Of a stretch of DNA of 64,000 nt, positions 40,360 to 49,000 are shown in pieces; positions within the stretch are counted from its first letter, which is position 1, and each line of letters starts with the position of its first letter. This DNA comes from Pseudomonadota bacterium (GTDB lineage: Bacteria; Myxococcota_A; UBA796; GCA-2862545): assembly GCA_005776945.1 (NCBI GenBank), contig SXOB01000016.1, forward strand, positions 1-64,000. Direction: 5' to 3'. A program made the translations under genes and the position numbers. Below the pieces are notes generated by a model. It searched no databases. It had not been told where the DNA came from and saw only the letters and a program-made list of their open reading frames with translations.

Positions 40360-41421
40360 ATGGCGTGGTTCATCATGGCCGGTTGCCTGCCGTGGTCCAC
40401 TCGCTTTGCCGACACGTCCGACGAGCCCGTGAGGCACCTCGACATCTACCCTGAGGCCGTCCCTGACCCGTCGACCCTCCGCGTGTTGACGTGGAACATC
40501 AAGTTCGGCGGCGGGCGCGTGGACTTCTGGTTCGACGGCTGGGGGGACCGCGTCCACATGAGCGCCGAGGAGGTCGACGACCATCTCGACGCGGTGGCCG
40601 GCCTCATTGCCGAGATCGACCCCGACATCGTCCTCCTCCAGGAGGTGGATGTCCACTCCCAACGCAGCGCCTACGTCGACCAACTCGACACCCTCATGCA
40701 CGCCGGCCGCTGGCCCTACGGCGCGTACACGCCCATCTGGCAGGTCGATTTCGTCCCCGAGGAGGGCCTCGGACCCATGGACATGGGAATGGCCGTCCTC
40801 TCCCGCTGGCCCATCACGGCCCATACGCGGATCGACCTGCCGCAGAGCGAGGGCCTCTCGCCGCTCGTCGCCGCCTTCTACCTGCACCGGGCCATCCAGC
40901 AGGTCACGATCGATCTCGGCGCCACCAACCTGACCGTCCTCAACAACCACCCCGAAGCCTACGCACTCGATGGTACGAAGGTGGCCCACCTCGAAGCCAT
41001 CTACGCCCAAGCCGAGGCGGCGCCCCCACCCATGATCGTGGGCGGGGACCTCAACGTCATCCCACCGGGTTCGATCGCGACGCGGGACTACGCGGACGAG
41101 GCCGACGTCGACGATCTCGGCGTCAACGCCGTCACCTACTCGGACGCCGACATGGCTGCGCTTCAGCCTTTTTTTGATGCCTGGCAGCCGGAAACGAGCC
41201 TCGAGGCCTACGGGCTCGACGAGGCCACGCAGGCGACCTTCGCCAGCCACAGTGTTTCCGGCGACGTGTTCTGGACTCAGAAGCTCGACTACCTGTTCAC
41301 GACCGAGACGTTCCTCTCCGGCGACGTCCTTCAGGACGCCGGGCGCGGCACACCCGCAATTTCCCAGCCGACGATGCCTTTGTCGGACCATGCGCCGGTG
41401 CTCGCCGAGGTGGCCCTGTGA
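40360..41421 (+). CDS. Endonuclease/exonuclease/phosphatase (EEP) family hydrolase, exported
   Basis: 353 residues. GGGGAGGAGG before ATG 40360 is a strong ribosome-binding site. MAWFIMAGCLPW is a short hydrophobic leader with a possible lipobox Cys. The EEP motifs are in order: LRVLTWNIKFGGG (Asn for metal), DIVLLQEVD (Glu), LNNHPEA, MIVGGDLNVIPPG (Asp-x-Asn) and LSDHAPVLAEV (Asp-His). Members cleave phosphodiesters in DNA, sphingomyelin or phosphoinositides; an exported copy fits a nuclease or phospholipase. The next gene overlaps by 4 bases (GTGA at 41418). Confidence 0.84.
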   Translation: MAWFIMAGCLPWSTRFADTSDEPVRHLDIYPEAVPDPSTLRVLTWNIKFGGGRVDFWFDGWGDRVHMSAEEVDDHLDAVAGLIAEIDPDIVLLQEVDVHSQRSAYVDQLDTLMHAGRWPYGAYTPIWQVDFVPEEGLGPMDMGMAVLSRWPITAHTRIDLPQSEGLSPLVAAFYLHRAIQQVTIDLGATNLTVLNNHPEAYALDGTKVAHLEAIYAQAEAAPPPMIVGGDLNVIPPGSIATRDYADEADVDDLGVNAVTYSDADMAALQPFFDAWQPETSLEAYGLDEATQATFASHSVSGDVFWTQKLDYLFTTETFLSGDVLQDAGRGTPAISQPTMPLSDHAPVLAEVAL

Positions 41422-42149
41422 TCGCCTTCCTACTCGTCTGTGGCTCCCTCGCGGCCGACCTGGACGCCGGGGCGGGCCGGCCGGAGGTCATCGGGGCTGG
41501 ACGCTACCAGTTCGGCCTGACGTCGGCGGCGCGACTGGGACTGGACGAGCGGACCGAGCTGACGCTGCCAGGCCTCGCGACGTTCGTCGCGCCCGGCTTC
41601 CTCATCGAGCGGGTCGTTCATGACGGAGGCGGCACCGCCCTTTCGGCCACGGCGGGGTTCTCCATCCCGGCGCCTGGCATCGGCCTGTTGGAAGGCACCG
41701 TCCTGTCGTCCGACCCCAACTCGGTCGTGGGAATGGGCGCTGTCGCCACCGCGGCGGCCACAGGGGGGTGGTCGTCGGATTTCATCCGGATCGGGTTCAC
41801 GACCGAAGTGCGCGTCGGTGGCCTTTCAGCGCCGTCGACCCTGGACGACACTGGCCTCGCCTGGCTGGACACATGGCTCGCCCCGATGGTTCACGGCCCG
41901 ACGCCGCGATTGGTCTTGCGCGCGGACGTCGGAGATTTCCGCCGTTGGACGCTCAGCGGGCAAACGTCCGCGTCCTTTGTACCCGGACGTGGCATGGACT
42001 GGCACGGGCGCGCGATGGGCGAGGTGGCCGTTGGCGAACACCTCGGCCTGGCTGCCGGATGGGCGGCGGCAGCGACGAATACCGGAGGCCGCAGAGTGCT
42101 GATGGGCAGCCCGCTCGTCGATGTCCGGGTGCGTGGCAAGTTGCCTTAG
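41418..42149 (+). CDS. Exported protein, probable outer-membrane beta-barrel
   Basis: 243 residues. GTG at 41418 overlaps the EEP stop. The signal MIAFLLVCGSLAADLDAG is followed by alternating polar/apolar strands: RYQFGLTSAARLGLDERTELTL, GTALSATAGFSIPA, VGMGAVATAAATGGWSSDFIRIGFTTEVRVGG, RLVLRADVGDFRRW and a C-terminal strand PLVDVRVRGKLP. The sequence suits an 8-10-stranded barrel. I do not recognise a family. It is coupled to an exported phosphodiesterase and might help place it at the surface. Confidence 0.5.
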   Translation: MIAFLLVCGSLAADLDAGAGRPEVIGAGRYQFGLTSAARLGLDERTELTLPGLATFVAPGFLIERVVHDGGGTALSATAGFSIPAPGIGLLEGTVLSSDPNSVVGMGAVATAAATGGWSSDFIRIGFTTEVRVGGLSAPSTLDDTGLAWLDTWLAPMVHGPTPRLVLRADVGDFRRWTLSGQTSASFVPGRGMDWHGRAMGEVAVGEHLGLAAGWAAAATNTGGRRVLMGSPLVDVRVRGKLP

Positions 42150-42182
42150 CGGGAGAGGTCGCCGCGCGCGGGCGAATGTCGA

Positions 42183-43643
42183 TCACACCAACTCGGCGAC
42201 CCGAATCGTCCGATTGCCGAGGATGCTGATTCTCCCGAGCCAACGCGTCCGCCCGGGCGCGGTTCGCGCGCCGACGTCCGTCAAGAGGGGTCGGCCGCTG
42301 TGGGCGCTGAGGTTCATCAGCCAACGCGCCAGGTAGAACGGTCCCGCCAGCTCCCAGCCCTCCGGTGGGCGGCTCGACCCCGCGTCGAAGCGCGCGACGC
42401 CCGGCGCCAGCCCTGCGGAACAGCGGAAACCAGCTTGGCGGGCGGTGTCGCGCAGCGCGGCGGCGACGTCGATAGCGCGCGGCAGCAGCGGCCCGATGTC
42501 GTCGGCCGTCCAAACGGCCAATACCGAGTTCTCGCCCGCCTCCCACAGGATGGCGCCGGATTCGGCAAGCAGTCCAGTCCACGCATTGAGGACGCCGGCC
42601 TGGCCCGACTTGGGCCCCGCCATGGTGCGGGGAGGTGCCGTGGCCTCCGCCGCAAGCACGATCACGCCTTTGGGCGTCGGAGGCTGGACGCGGGTGGGGG
42701 GTGGGCCTTCACCGCTGACTTCACGGACGAAGGCCGCGAGGTCGGCGTGCGTCGCCCGGTGCCCCTCGCGGACCCACAGCGCGCCGAGTTCGTCCAGCAT
42801 CGTGGCGGCGTCCGCGAAGCGGTCCTCGGGCCGTAGCGCGAGCGCACGGAGGAGCAGCGCTTCGAGATCCTCGCTGATCTCCGGGCGGAATCCGCGCGGC
42901 GACGGCACTTCGCATCGGCGAACACGGGCGATCGTCTCGTCGCGGCTCTGGGCCTTGAACAGCCGCCGCCCCGTCAGAAGCTCGTACAGCACGATCGCGA
43001 GCGAAAACAGGTCGCTCCGGCCATCGAGTTCGTGGCCATCGACCTGCTCGGGACTCATATACGCATACTTTCCGCGGACGACGTCGTGCAGGCCGCGAAC
43101 CTGGAAGGCGCACCGCGCGATGCCGAAGTCCGTGAGTTTCACCTCGCCGGCCTGGCTCACGAGCACGTTCTGAGGGCTGACGTCGCAATGGACGATGCGA
43201 AGCGGCTGCCCGTCGTCCCCAAGGCGCGTGTGCGCGAAGGCCAGCGCCTTGAGCACCTCCGTGGCGAGAAAGAGCCCAAGCGCGATCGGGAAGGCGCCCC
43301 GCGTCTTGCTCCGGCTGACGACGCGGGCCAGGTCGAGGCCGTTGACGTGCTCGAGCGTGATGTAGTGCACCCCGCTCGCCTTGTTCAGCTCGAAGACCTG
43401 GACGATGTTCGTGTGGACGAGGTTCGTCAGGATCTTCGCCTCGTCGATGAACAGGCGAATGAACTCTTCGTCCTGCGCGAGGGCGGGCAGGATCTTCTTG
43501 ATGACGACGACCTTCTCGAAGCCCGCCAGGCCCGTCGCCCGGGCGCGCCAGACCTCGGCCATGCCGCCGACCGCGATCTGCTCGACCATCATGTAGTCGC
43601 CAAACTTGTGCGGTTCTGTCGACACGCGGCCTCGCGCGACCAC
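42183..43643 (-). CDS. Ser/Thr protein kinase with a C-terminal cyclase-homology-like domain
   Basis: 486 residues. The kinase domain (about 14-285) has the Gly loop GGMAEVW, catalytic Lys in VVIKK, HCDVSPQNVL at 152-160 (Cys in place of Arg in HRD, seen in many myxobacterial kinases), DFG at 172-174 and SPE at 197-199. A linker follows (PPTRVQPPTPKG). Residues 350-480 (GAILWEAGENSVLAVWTADD... AIDVAAALRDTARQAGFRCSAGLAPGVARFD... LARWLMNLSAHSGRPLLTDVGAR) resemble class III nucleotide cyclases but lack the two metal-binding Asp, so a regulatory role is likely. Start GTG at 43643; GTG at 43625 with GAGG before it is an alternative. It is divergent from mazG. Confidence 0.85.
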   Translation of the reverse strand: MVARGRVSTEPHKFGDYMMVEQIAVGGMAEVWRARATGLAGFEKVVVIKKILPALAQDEEFIRLFIDEAKILTNLVHTNIVQVFELNKASGVHYITLEHVNGLDLARVVSRSKTRGAFPIALGLFLATEVLKALAFAHTRLGDDGQPLRIVHCDVSPQNVLVSQAGEVKLTDFGIARCAFQVRGLHDVVRGKYAYMSPEQVDGHELDGRSDLFSLAIVLYELLTGRRLFKAQSRDETIARVRRCEVPSPRGFRPEISEDLEALLLRALALRPEDRFADAATMLDELGALWVREGHRATHADLAAFVREVSGEGPPPTRVQPPTPKGVIVLAAEATAPPRTMAGPKSGQAGVLNAWTGLLAESGAILWEAGENSVLAVWTADDIGPLLPRAIDVAAALRDTARQAGFRCSAGLAPGVARFDAGSSRPPEGWELAGPFYLARWLMNLSAHSGRPLLTDVGARTAPGRTRWLGRISILGNRTIRVAELV

Positions 43644-43689
43644 CTACTGCGGGCCGTTGCTGCCGACGACGCGACGTTAGTCGCGTGAC

Positions 43690-44445
43690 ATGGACCGCGG
43701 CGGTTGGCACGACCTGGTCGACGTGATCCGCCGTCTCCAGGCGCCCGACGGCTGCCCGTGGGACCGCAGCCAAACCGCCGCCACGCTTCGCCCTTACCTT
43801 CTCGAAGAGTGCTGCGAAACGCTGGCCTCCATCGACGCCAACGAAGGCGTCGACGAAGAACTCGGCGACCTCTTGTTTGTCCTGCTGTCGATCGCCGAGC
43901 TTCGCATGCGGACCGGGGGCAAAGGCGCCGACGCGGTCGCCGCGGGCGCCGCCGCCAAGATGCGCGAGCGCCACCCGGACTTGTTCGAGGGGACCGGCCC
44001 CACATCGGACGGTTCCATGGCGTCCTGGGAGGCCCGCAAGGCGCGACAGGACCGGAGCGCACTGGACGGCGTCCCCAAGACCCTGCCCGGCCTCCTTCGC
44101 GCCCACCGCGTCGGCGAAAAGGTCGCCGCCAGAGGGTTCGACTGGCCCGACCCAGGCGCGGTGCGGGCCAAGCTCGACGAAGAACTGGCCGAAATGGACG
44201 CCGCCCTTGCCGCGGGAAACAGCCTGGAAATCGAGGAAGAGCTCGGCGACGTCCTCTTCACCCTGGCTCAAGTGGCGCGGCACGCCGGTGTGTCCGGGGA
44301 AGACGCCCTCCGCGGCGCACTCGCGAAGTTCGAGGGCCGCTTCCGAATCGCGGAGGCGGACATCCGGCGCGACGCCTACGAAGGTCGCGAACCCGACGTC
44401 CTCGACACCTATTGGCGTCGCGCGAAGGCCACATGGCGCGCCTAG
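43690..44445 (+). CDS. mazG: Nucleoside triphosphate pyrophosphohydrolase
   Basis: 251 residues, the duplicated MazG length. The N-terminal repeat has VIRRLQAPDGCPWDRSQT, LLEECCETLASID and EELGDLLF; the C-terminal repeat has KLDEELAEMDAALA and EEELGDVLFTLAQVARHAG. The Glu/Glu/Asp clusters bind Mg2+ and hydrolyse (d)NTPs or ppGpp-like alarmones to monophosphates. ATG at 43690 follows closely on a 46-base divergent interval with the kinase gene. Its last 13 bases overlap the fxsA start. Confidence 0.92.
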   Translation: MDRGGWHDLVDVIRRLQAPDGCPWDRSQTAATLRPYLLEECCETLASIDANEGVDEELGDLLFVLLSIAELRMRTGGKGADAVAAGAAAKMRERHPDLFEGTGPTSDGSMASWEARKARQDRSALDGVPKTLPGLLRAHRVGEKVAARGFDWPDPGAVRAKLDEELAEMDAALAAGNSLEIEEELGDVLFTLAQVARHAGVSGEDALRGALAKFEGRFRIAEADIRRDAYEGREPDVLDTYWRRAKATWRA

Positions 44446-44864
44446 CGGCCCTGTTCATGATTCTCCCGATCGTGGAGCTCGCCTTGCTCCTCGAGGTCGG
44501 GGAACGTGTGGGCACGCCAGCGACCGTCGCCTTTGTCCTTGTGACCGGCCTCGTCGGCGCTTGGCTCCTTCGCCGCAGCGGCACCGCCCTGCTTCGCCAG
44601 GCGGTCGCGGATCTTCAGACCGGCCAACCCGTAGCCGGGCACCTCGCGGAGGGAGCCCTCCTCCTCGCGGCCGCCCTTCTCCTCGTGTCGCCTGGCGTCT
44701 TGACGGACATGACGGGTCTGCTCCTCCTCCTCCCACCCGTGCGCCGGGTCGTCGCGCCAAGGCTCGTGGCCTGGCTGCGATCTCGCGTCCAGGTCGTGGG
44801 GGCGCCGAGCCCGCGTCCAACGCCGTTTGACTCGCCGTTCGACGGCCCCGGCCGCACGCGGTAG
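44433..44864 (+). CDS. fxsA: FxsA-family membrane protein
   Basis: 143 residues. It has the FxsA pattern: FMILPIVELALLLEVGERVG at the start, TVAFVLVTGLVGAWLLRRSG, GALLLAAALLLVSPGVLTDMTGLLLLLPPVRR and a variable tail. There are about four membrane segments. FxsA in E. coli limits exclusion of phage T7 by the F plasmid; its basic function is unknown. ATG at 44433 overlaps the mazG end by 13 bases. Gene symbol by family resemblance. Confidence 0.82.
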   Translation: MARLAALFMILPIVELALLLEVGERVGTPATVAFVLVTGLVGAWLLRRSGTALLRQAVADLQTGQPVAGHLAEGALLLAAALLLVSPGVLTDMTGLLLLLPPVRRVVAPRLVAWLRSRVQVVGAPSPRPTPFDSPFDGPGRTR

Positions 44865-44872
44865 CCGCGCGA

Positions 44873-45406
44873 ATGGACGGACCCTTCGACGACGAAGGCG
44901 ACCAGCTCGTCGCCCTCTCCAACGCCTTCCTCGCCGCTCTCCAAGCGCGCGAAAGCGGGCAGGTGGACGCCGCCGAGGCCGCCCTGCGAAAGATCGTCGC
45001 GGCCGAGCCGCGCATCGCGGAACCCCACCTCGAATTGGCCCGCGTCCTCCTCGACACCGACCGGATCGAGGAGGCCGAGGGCCACGCGCGCGAGGGCTTG
45101 GACCGCCTTGCCGACACCGGCCCTTGGCTGGAAGACGTCGAGCCCCACCAAATCCAGGCGCTCGCGCACGCGCTGCTCGCCGAGATTCTCCGGCGCCGCA
45201 TCGACGACGACGACCTCGTCTTCGGCGACCCCGCCGTCTACCGGTCGACGCTCGCGGAGGCGCGCCACCATTTCGAGGTCGCGGCTCGGCTCGACCCCAC
45301 CGACGAACACGCAAGTTGGCACGCGTTCTTCCTCGGCAAAGATGAGCAGGGCCGGCCGATGCGACTCGCCGACGGCATCACCGACGGTCCCGAATCCGAG
45401 AACTGA
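44873..45406 (+). CDS. TPR-containing cytoplasmic protein
   Basis: 177 residues without signal peptide. It starts MDGPFDDEGDQLVALSNAF and contains tetratricopeptide-like helices: ALQARESGQVDAAEAALRKIVAAEPRIAEPHLELARVLLDTDRIEEAEGHAREGL, then AEARHHFEVAARLDPTDEHAS. It is probably an adaptor. It begins 8 bases after fxsA. Its stop (45404-45406) is one base away from the stop of the convergent kinase gene on the other strand. I do not recognise an orthologue. Confidence 0.68.
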   Translation: MDGPFDDEGDQLVALSNAFLAALQARESGQVDAAEAALRKIVAAEPRIAEPHLELARVLLDTDRIEEAEGHAREGLDRLADTGPWLEDVEPHQIQALAHALLAEILRRRIDDDDLVFGDPAVYRSTLAEARHHFEVAARLDPTDEHASWHAFFLGKDEQGRPMRLADGITDGPESEN

Positions 45407-45407
45407 C

Positions 45408-46094
45408 CTACGTCGCCAAGGGCCAGAGCACTTCGGCGACGGTCCCGCCCCCCCCACGGCCCGTCCACGTGACCGTCCCGCCGGCGGACTCCACGAGACG
45501 GCGCGCGATGTGGATGCCAAGGCCCGTCCCCTGTCCCGAGCCCTTGGTGGACACAAAGGGCTCGCCAAGCCGCTGCACGACCTCCTGAGAAAGGCCTGGG
45601 CCGTCATCCTCGACCGCGAGGCGGGCAAACACGCCCTGCACGCCGAGGGCGACGCCCAACCGACCTGCCGTTCGGCCCTCCAGCGCGTCCAGCGCGTTGC
45701 GCACAAGGATGACGACCACCTGGGTCGCGGAGGCCGGCACCCCTCTGACATAGACAGGGGCCGAAGGTGCGTCCCATTGCACGCGGACGCCGACCTGACG
45801 TGCGCGGTGCTCACACATCGCGAGGCCGAGGTCGGTCCGTTCGGCGAAGTCGAAAAGCCGCGGGCGTTCGTCGGACCGCCCGAGGCCGGCGTGGTGCTCG
45901 AGCACGGCTTCGAGGTGCCCTAAATGGCGCAGCGCCTCGCGCAGCGTCGGGTCATCGCCGTCCGCCTGCGCCATCTGCAGAACGGCTTTGGCGGCCATCA
46001 GCGGCTGCCGAAGTTCGTGGACCAGGCCCGCCGCCATGAGTCCCTGTTCGGCGAGCTGGCCCAGCCGTGTCCATTCGCCGTCACTACGCTTCAC
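45408..46094 (-). CDS. Soluble histidine kinase (HisKA-like plus HATPase_c), no sensor domain
   Basis: 228 residues. GTG at 46094 overlaps the upstream giant gene's stop (GTGA), so translation is coupled. The H box is AAGLVHELRQPLMAAKAVLQ (H26). The ATPase domain is intact: N box VVVILVRNALDALEG, G1 VEDDGPGLSQEV, F box GEPFVSTKGSGQG and G2 TGLGIHIARRLVESAGG. There is no membrane segment, PAS, HAMP or receiver. It could supply ATPase activity to the sensor kinase of this operon, whose own ATPase domain looks degenerate, or act on the receiver of the hybrid kinase encoded at 54503. Confidence 0.85.
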   Translation of the reverse strand: MKRSDGEWTRLGQLAEQGLMAAGLVHELRQPLMAAKAVLQMAQADGDDPTLREALRHLGHLEAVLEHHAGLGRSDERPRLFDFAERTDLGLAMCEHRARQVGVRVQWDAPSAPVYVRGVPASATQVVVILVRNALDALEGRTAGRLGVALGVQGVFARLAVEDDGPGLSQEVVQRLGEPFVSTKGSGQGTGLGIHIARRLVESAGGTVTWTGRGGGGTVAEVLWPLAT

Positions 46095-49000
46095 GAACCG
46101 CCCCCGTTGTCGATCGTCACGATGGCCGAACAACCCGCCCCTCTCCCGCCGACGCCGTCGGCCGCCTGCGCGGACAAGGTGTACGGGCCATTTGGCAACA
46201 CGGCCGCCGCTCCGTCGCGTCCATCCCAAATCAACGTGTCTGCGGCGCTGGACGGCAAGATGTGGAGGTCCTGCACGACCTCCCCGGCGCCATTGGTGAC
46301 CGTGAGCACCCACCAGGAGGGAACCACGTCGGCCGACACGTCGAGCGCCACTTCATCGGATTCTGCGCCGGGGCCGTCGTCACCGTCGGGTCGGAACACC
46401 CCTTCCGTCGGGCTCGTGCCGGCACACGCGGTCGCGCCAACCTCGGCCAGCGCGCCCCAGGCCGCCACGTAGGTCGAGCGAACTCCGGTCCATGTACCGT
46501 CCAAACGTAGACCGCCGGAGTCCCGGATCGTGTCCGCCAAGGTGAGGAAGGCCACTTCCGACGACCCGACCACCGGGATTCCCAAGACCACCGTGAGGAC
46601 GGTGCCGGACGCGTCCATCTCGACGGAATCGATCGGTAAAGAGGATGCGCCGACGACGACCTCTACGTCCGCCTCGACCACGGGCATCATAGGTTCGGAG
46701 AACACGACGTCGATGACGGCGTCGGCGGTTTCCGTTGCGCCCACCGGATCCTGGCTCCAGACCGTTGGCCTCAGATCGTCGCCCAAGACCGCCATCCCAC
46801 CCTCGCCGATGGCGGAGCCATTTGGGACCCAGGCAAAGACCCTCGAGTCGCCCCCGGTCGACACCCCAGCCATCGACCACGTGGCCGAGGCCTTGCCCGT
46901 CGCGTCCAGGTTGACCTGCAGGCCACTTCCAGTTGGGGCCGTCCCGACTAGTGCCCCGCGATCGACCCGAAGCAACACCGCCGCGCCGACAGCGGAATCC
47001 CCCGCGCAATCCGTCGCACCATCGATGGTCACGGTCGTGACGTCGCCAAGCGAGACTTCGTCGTCAGCCACGCCTACCGGGATGGGTCCGGTCACCGACC
47101 CGTCATCGAGGCCCACGTACGCGACAGCTTCGACTTGGGCCCCACACCCGCTCGGGTCCGAGGCGAGGCCAAGAACCGAGTAGACGCCGACGGAATCGGT
47201 CACGACCTCCACCTCGGGCGAGGCCGACACCACCGCCGGTGCGTCGCCAAGCGCGACCGACCAGCGGTCGATCGAAACGAGGCCGGGAAGCGAGTCGCCA
47301 AGATCCGCGAAGATCGACGCCGTCGGCCCCATCAAGCAAGCGATGCCGTGGGCAACGCCGCCGAAGTGCATGTCGGGCAAAGGACCTGCCACCCCGCAGT
47401 CACTGACGACGTCGATGGGCTCCGACACCCCCGTCCACGTTCCAACACTCGCCTCCACGATCACGGCGCGACCCGTCTCGATCCACTCCAGGTCCGCGGC
47501 GCCGACGCCGTTGACCACAGCGAAGCCGGTCGCGCCTGCGCCTGGGCTCGTGACGACTCCATCGCCGGCGCTGTCCTTCGTCCGATTCCCGAACGCGTCC
47601 ACGATTTCGACACGCACGACCACAGAGGTGCCGGTCCAGGCCCAAGGCGCTTCGACGTCCAACGAAAGCGCGGTGGCGGGCCCGGCGACCACATCGATGT
47701 CGCCGCTCTCACCGAAGCCGACCCCGCCCTGAGACGCCACGATGCGCGTGAGGGTGGCCTGCGTAAAGACCACGTCGGTGACCGCGAGACCCTCGCCGTC
47801 GAGAGACACGCTGCTCGCCAACATCGAACCGGCGTCGTCGGCCAAATCGACCACAGGGTCGAGCAGGGCGCCCGTCGGGTTTCCGTAGGCGTCGAAGGCG
47901 GCCAGCGTCACCACCAATTCGGTCCCGGCCACCGCAACGGGAGGAGCGGTCACCACAATGTCCGCAAGCGGTCCATGGGCGAGGTCGATCACGACCGTGG
48001 GTGAGGCCACGCCGTCCACCGTGGCCGCGATCGGGATGTCTTCGCCGGACACCGTCCACACACACTGGACAATCCAGCCACCAGCGAGGTCCGCGCCGAT
48101 GCCAGTACACGCGTCGGCTGCGCCGTCGATGGTGACGGCGGCGTCCAAGGCGCCCGTGGAAAGGGCGTTGCCATAGGCATCCGTGGCGCGCACGACCAAC
48201 TCGAAGGCCTCGCCCGCAACCCCTTCGATGGGCGCCTCGATGGCCACTTCGGCCACCTCAGGGTTGGGAAGGACGCCGACGGGGCCTCCCGTCCCCGTCA
48301 CATCCCCGTCTCCCGTCACTGTCACGAACACCGCGGGGTCCGCACGAAAGGCCGGGACGTCGCAGTTGCTCACGCCGCTGCCAAGCAACGCACAAACGGC
48401 CGGGCCGAGGCCCCCTCCACCGTCGTCAAAGCTAAGTTCGCCCAAGTACGGGACCACGTTGCCAAAGGCGTCGGCAGGCGCCACGGCCACGCTCAGGTCG
48501 GACCCCGCCGTGATGACCGACGGGCCCGCATCCACGAGGAATTCTGCGAGCGGGCCGCCAGCGACGTCGAAGGGAAGCGACCCGCCATCGGGGCCAAGCG
48601 CCACGAGAAGGGCCTCTTGAGGACACCGCGCGGTGCCCGTGCTCACCTCGAGCACGACCGTTGCGGTCGTCGGCCCGATGATCTCGAACTCTTCCGTGTA
48701 GCCGGGGCACGTGGACTGCAGGAAGAACTCGACGGCGACCTCGTCGATCACGTTTCCAAGCGCGTCCAGTGGGGTAAGTACGACGTCGAAAGGTTCTCCA
48801 GCGACCGCGACGAAGGGATCGCTCGGGAGCGCCACGTCGACGGAGGCCACGGTGGCGGGAACGAACTCGACGACGAGCGTTTCCGTCGGAAGGGTCCCCG
48901 CCTCATCCGACACCTTCAGCGTCAGGCGCATGGGGATGTCGGATCGCATCGCCACCAGGGCGTGGCCGTCGTCGCCAAGGTCACCGGTGGCACCCAAGCC

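Noticed and set aside
42721-44283. 520-codon minus-strand frame across the kinase and mazG
   Set aside because: It crosses two well-supported genes in another frame and has no family resemblance.
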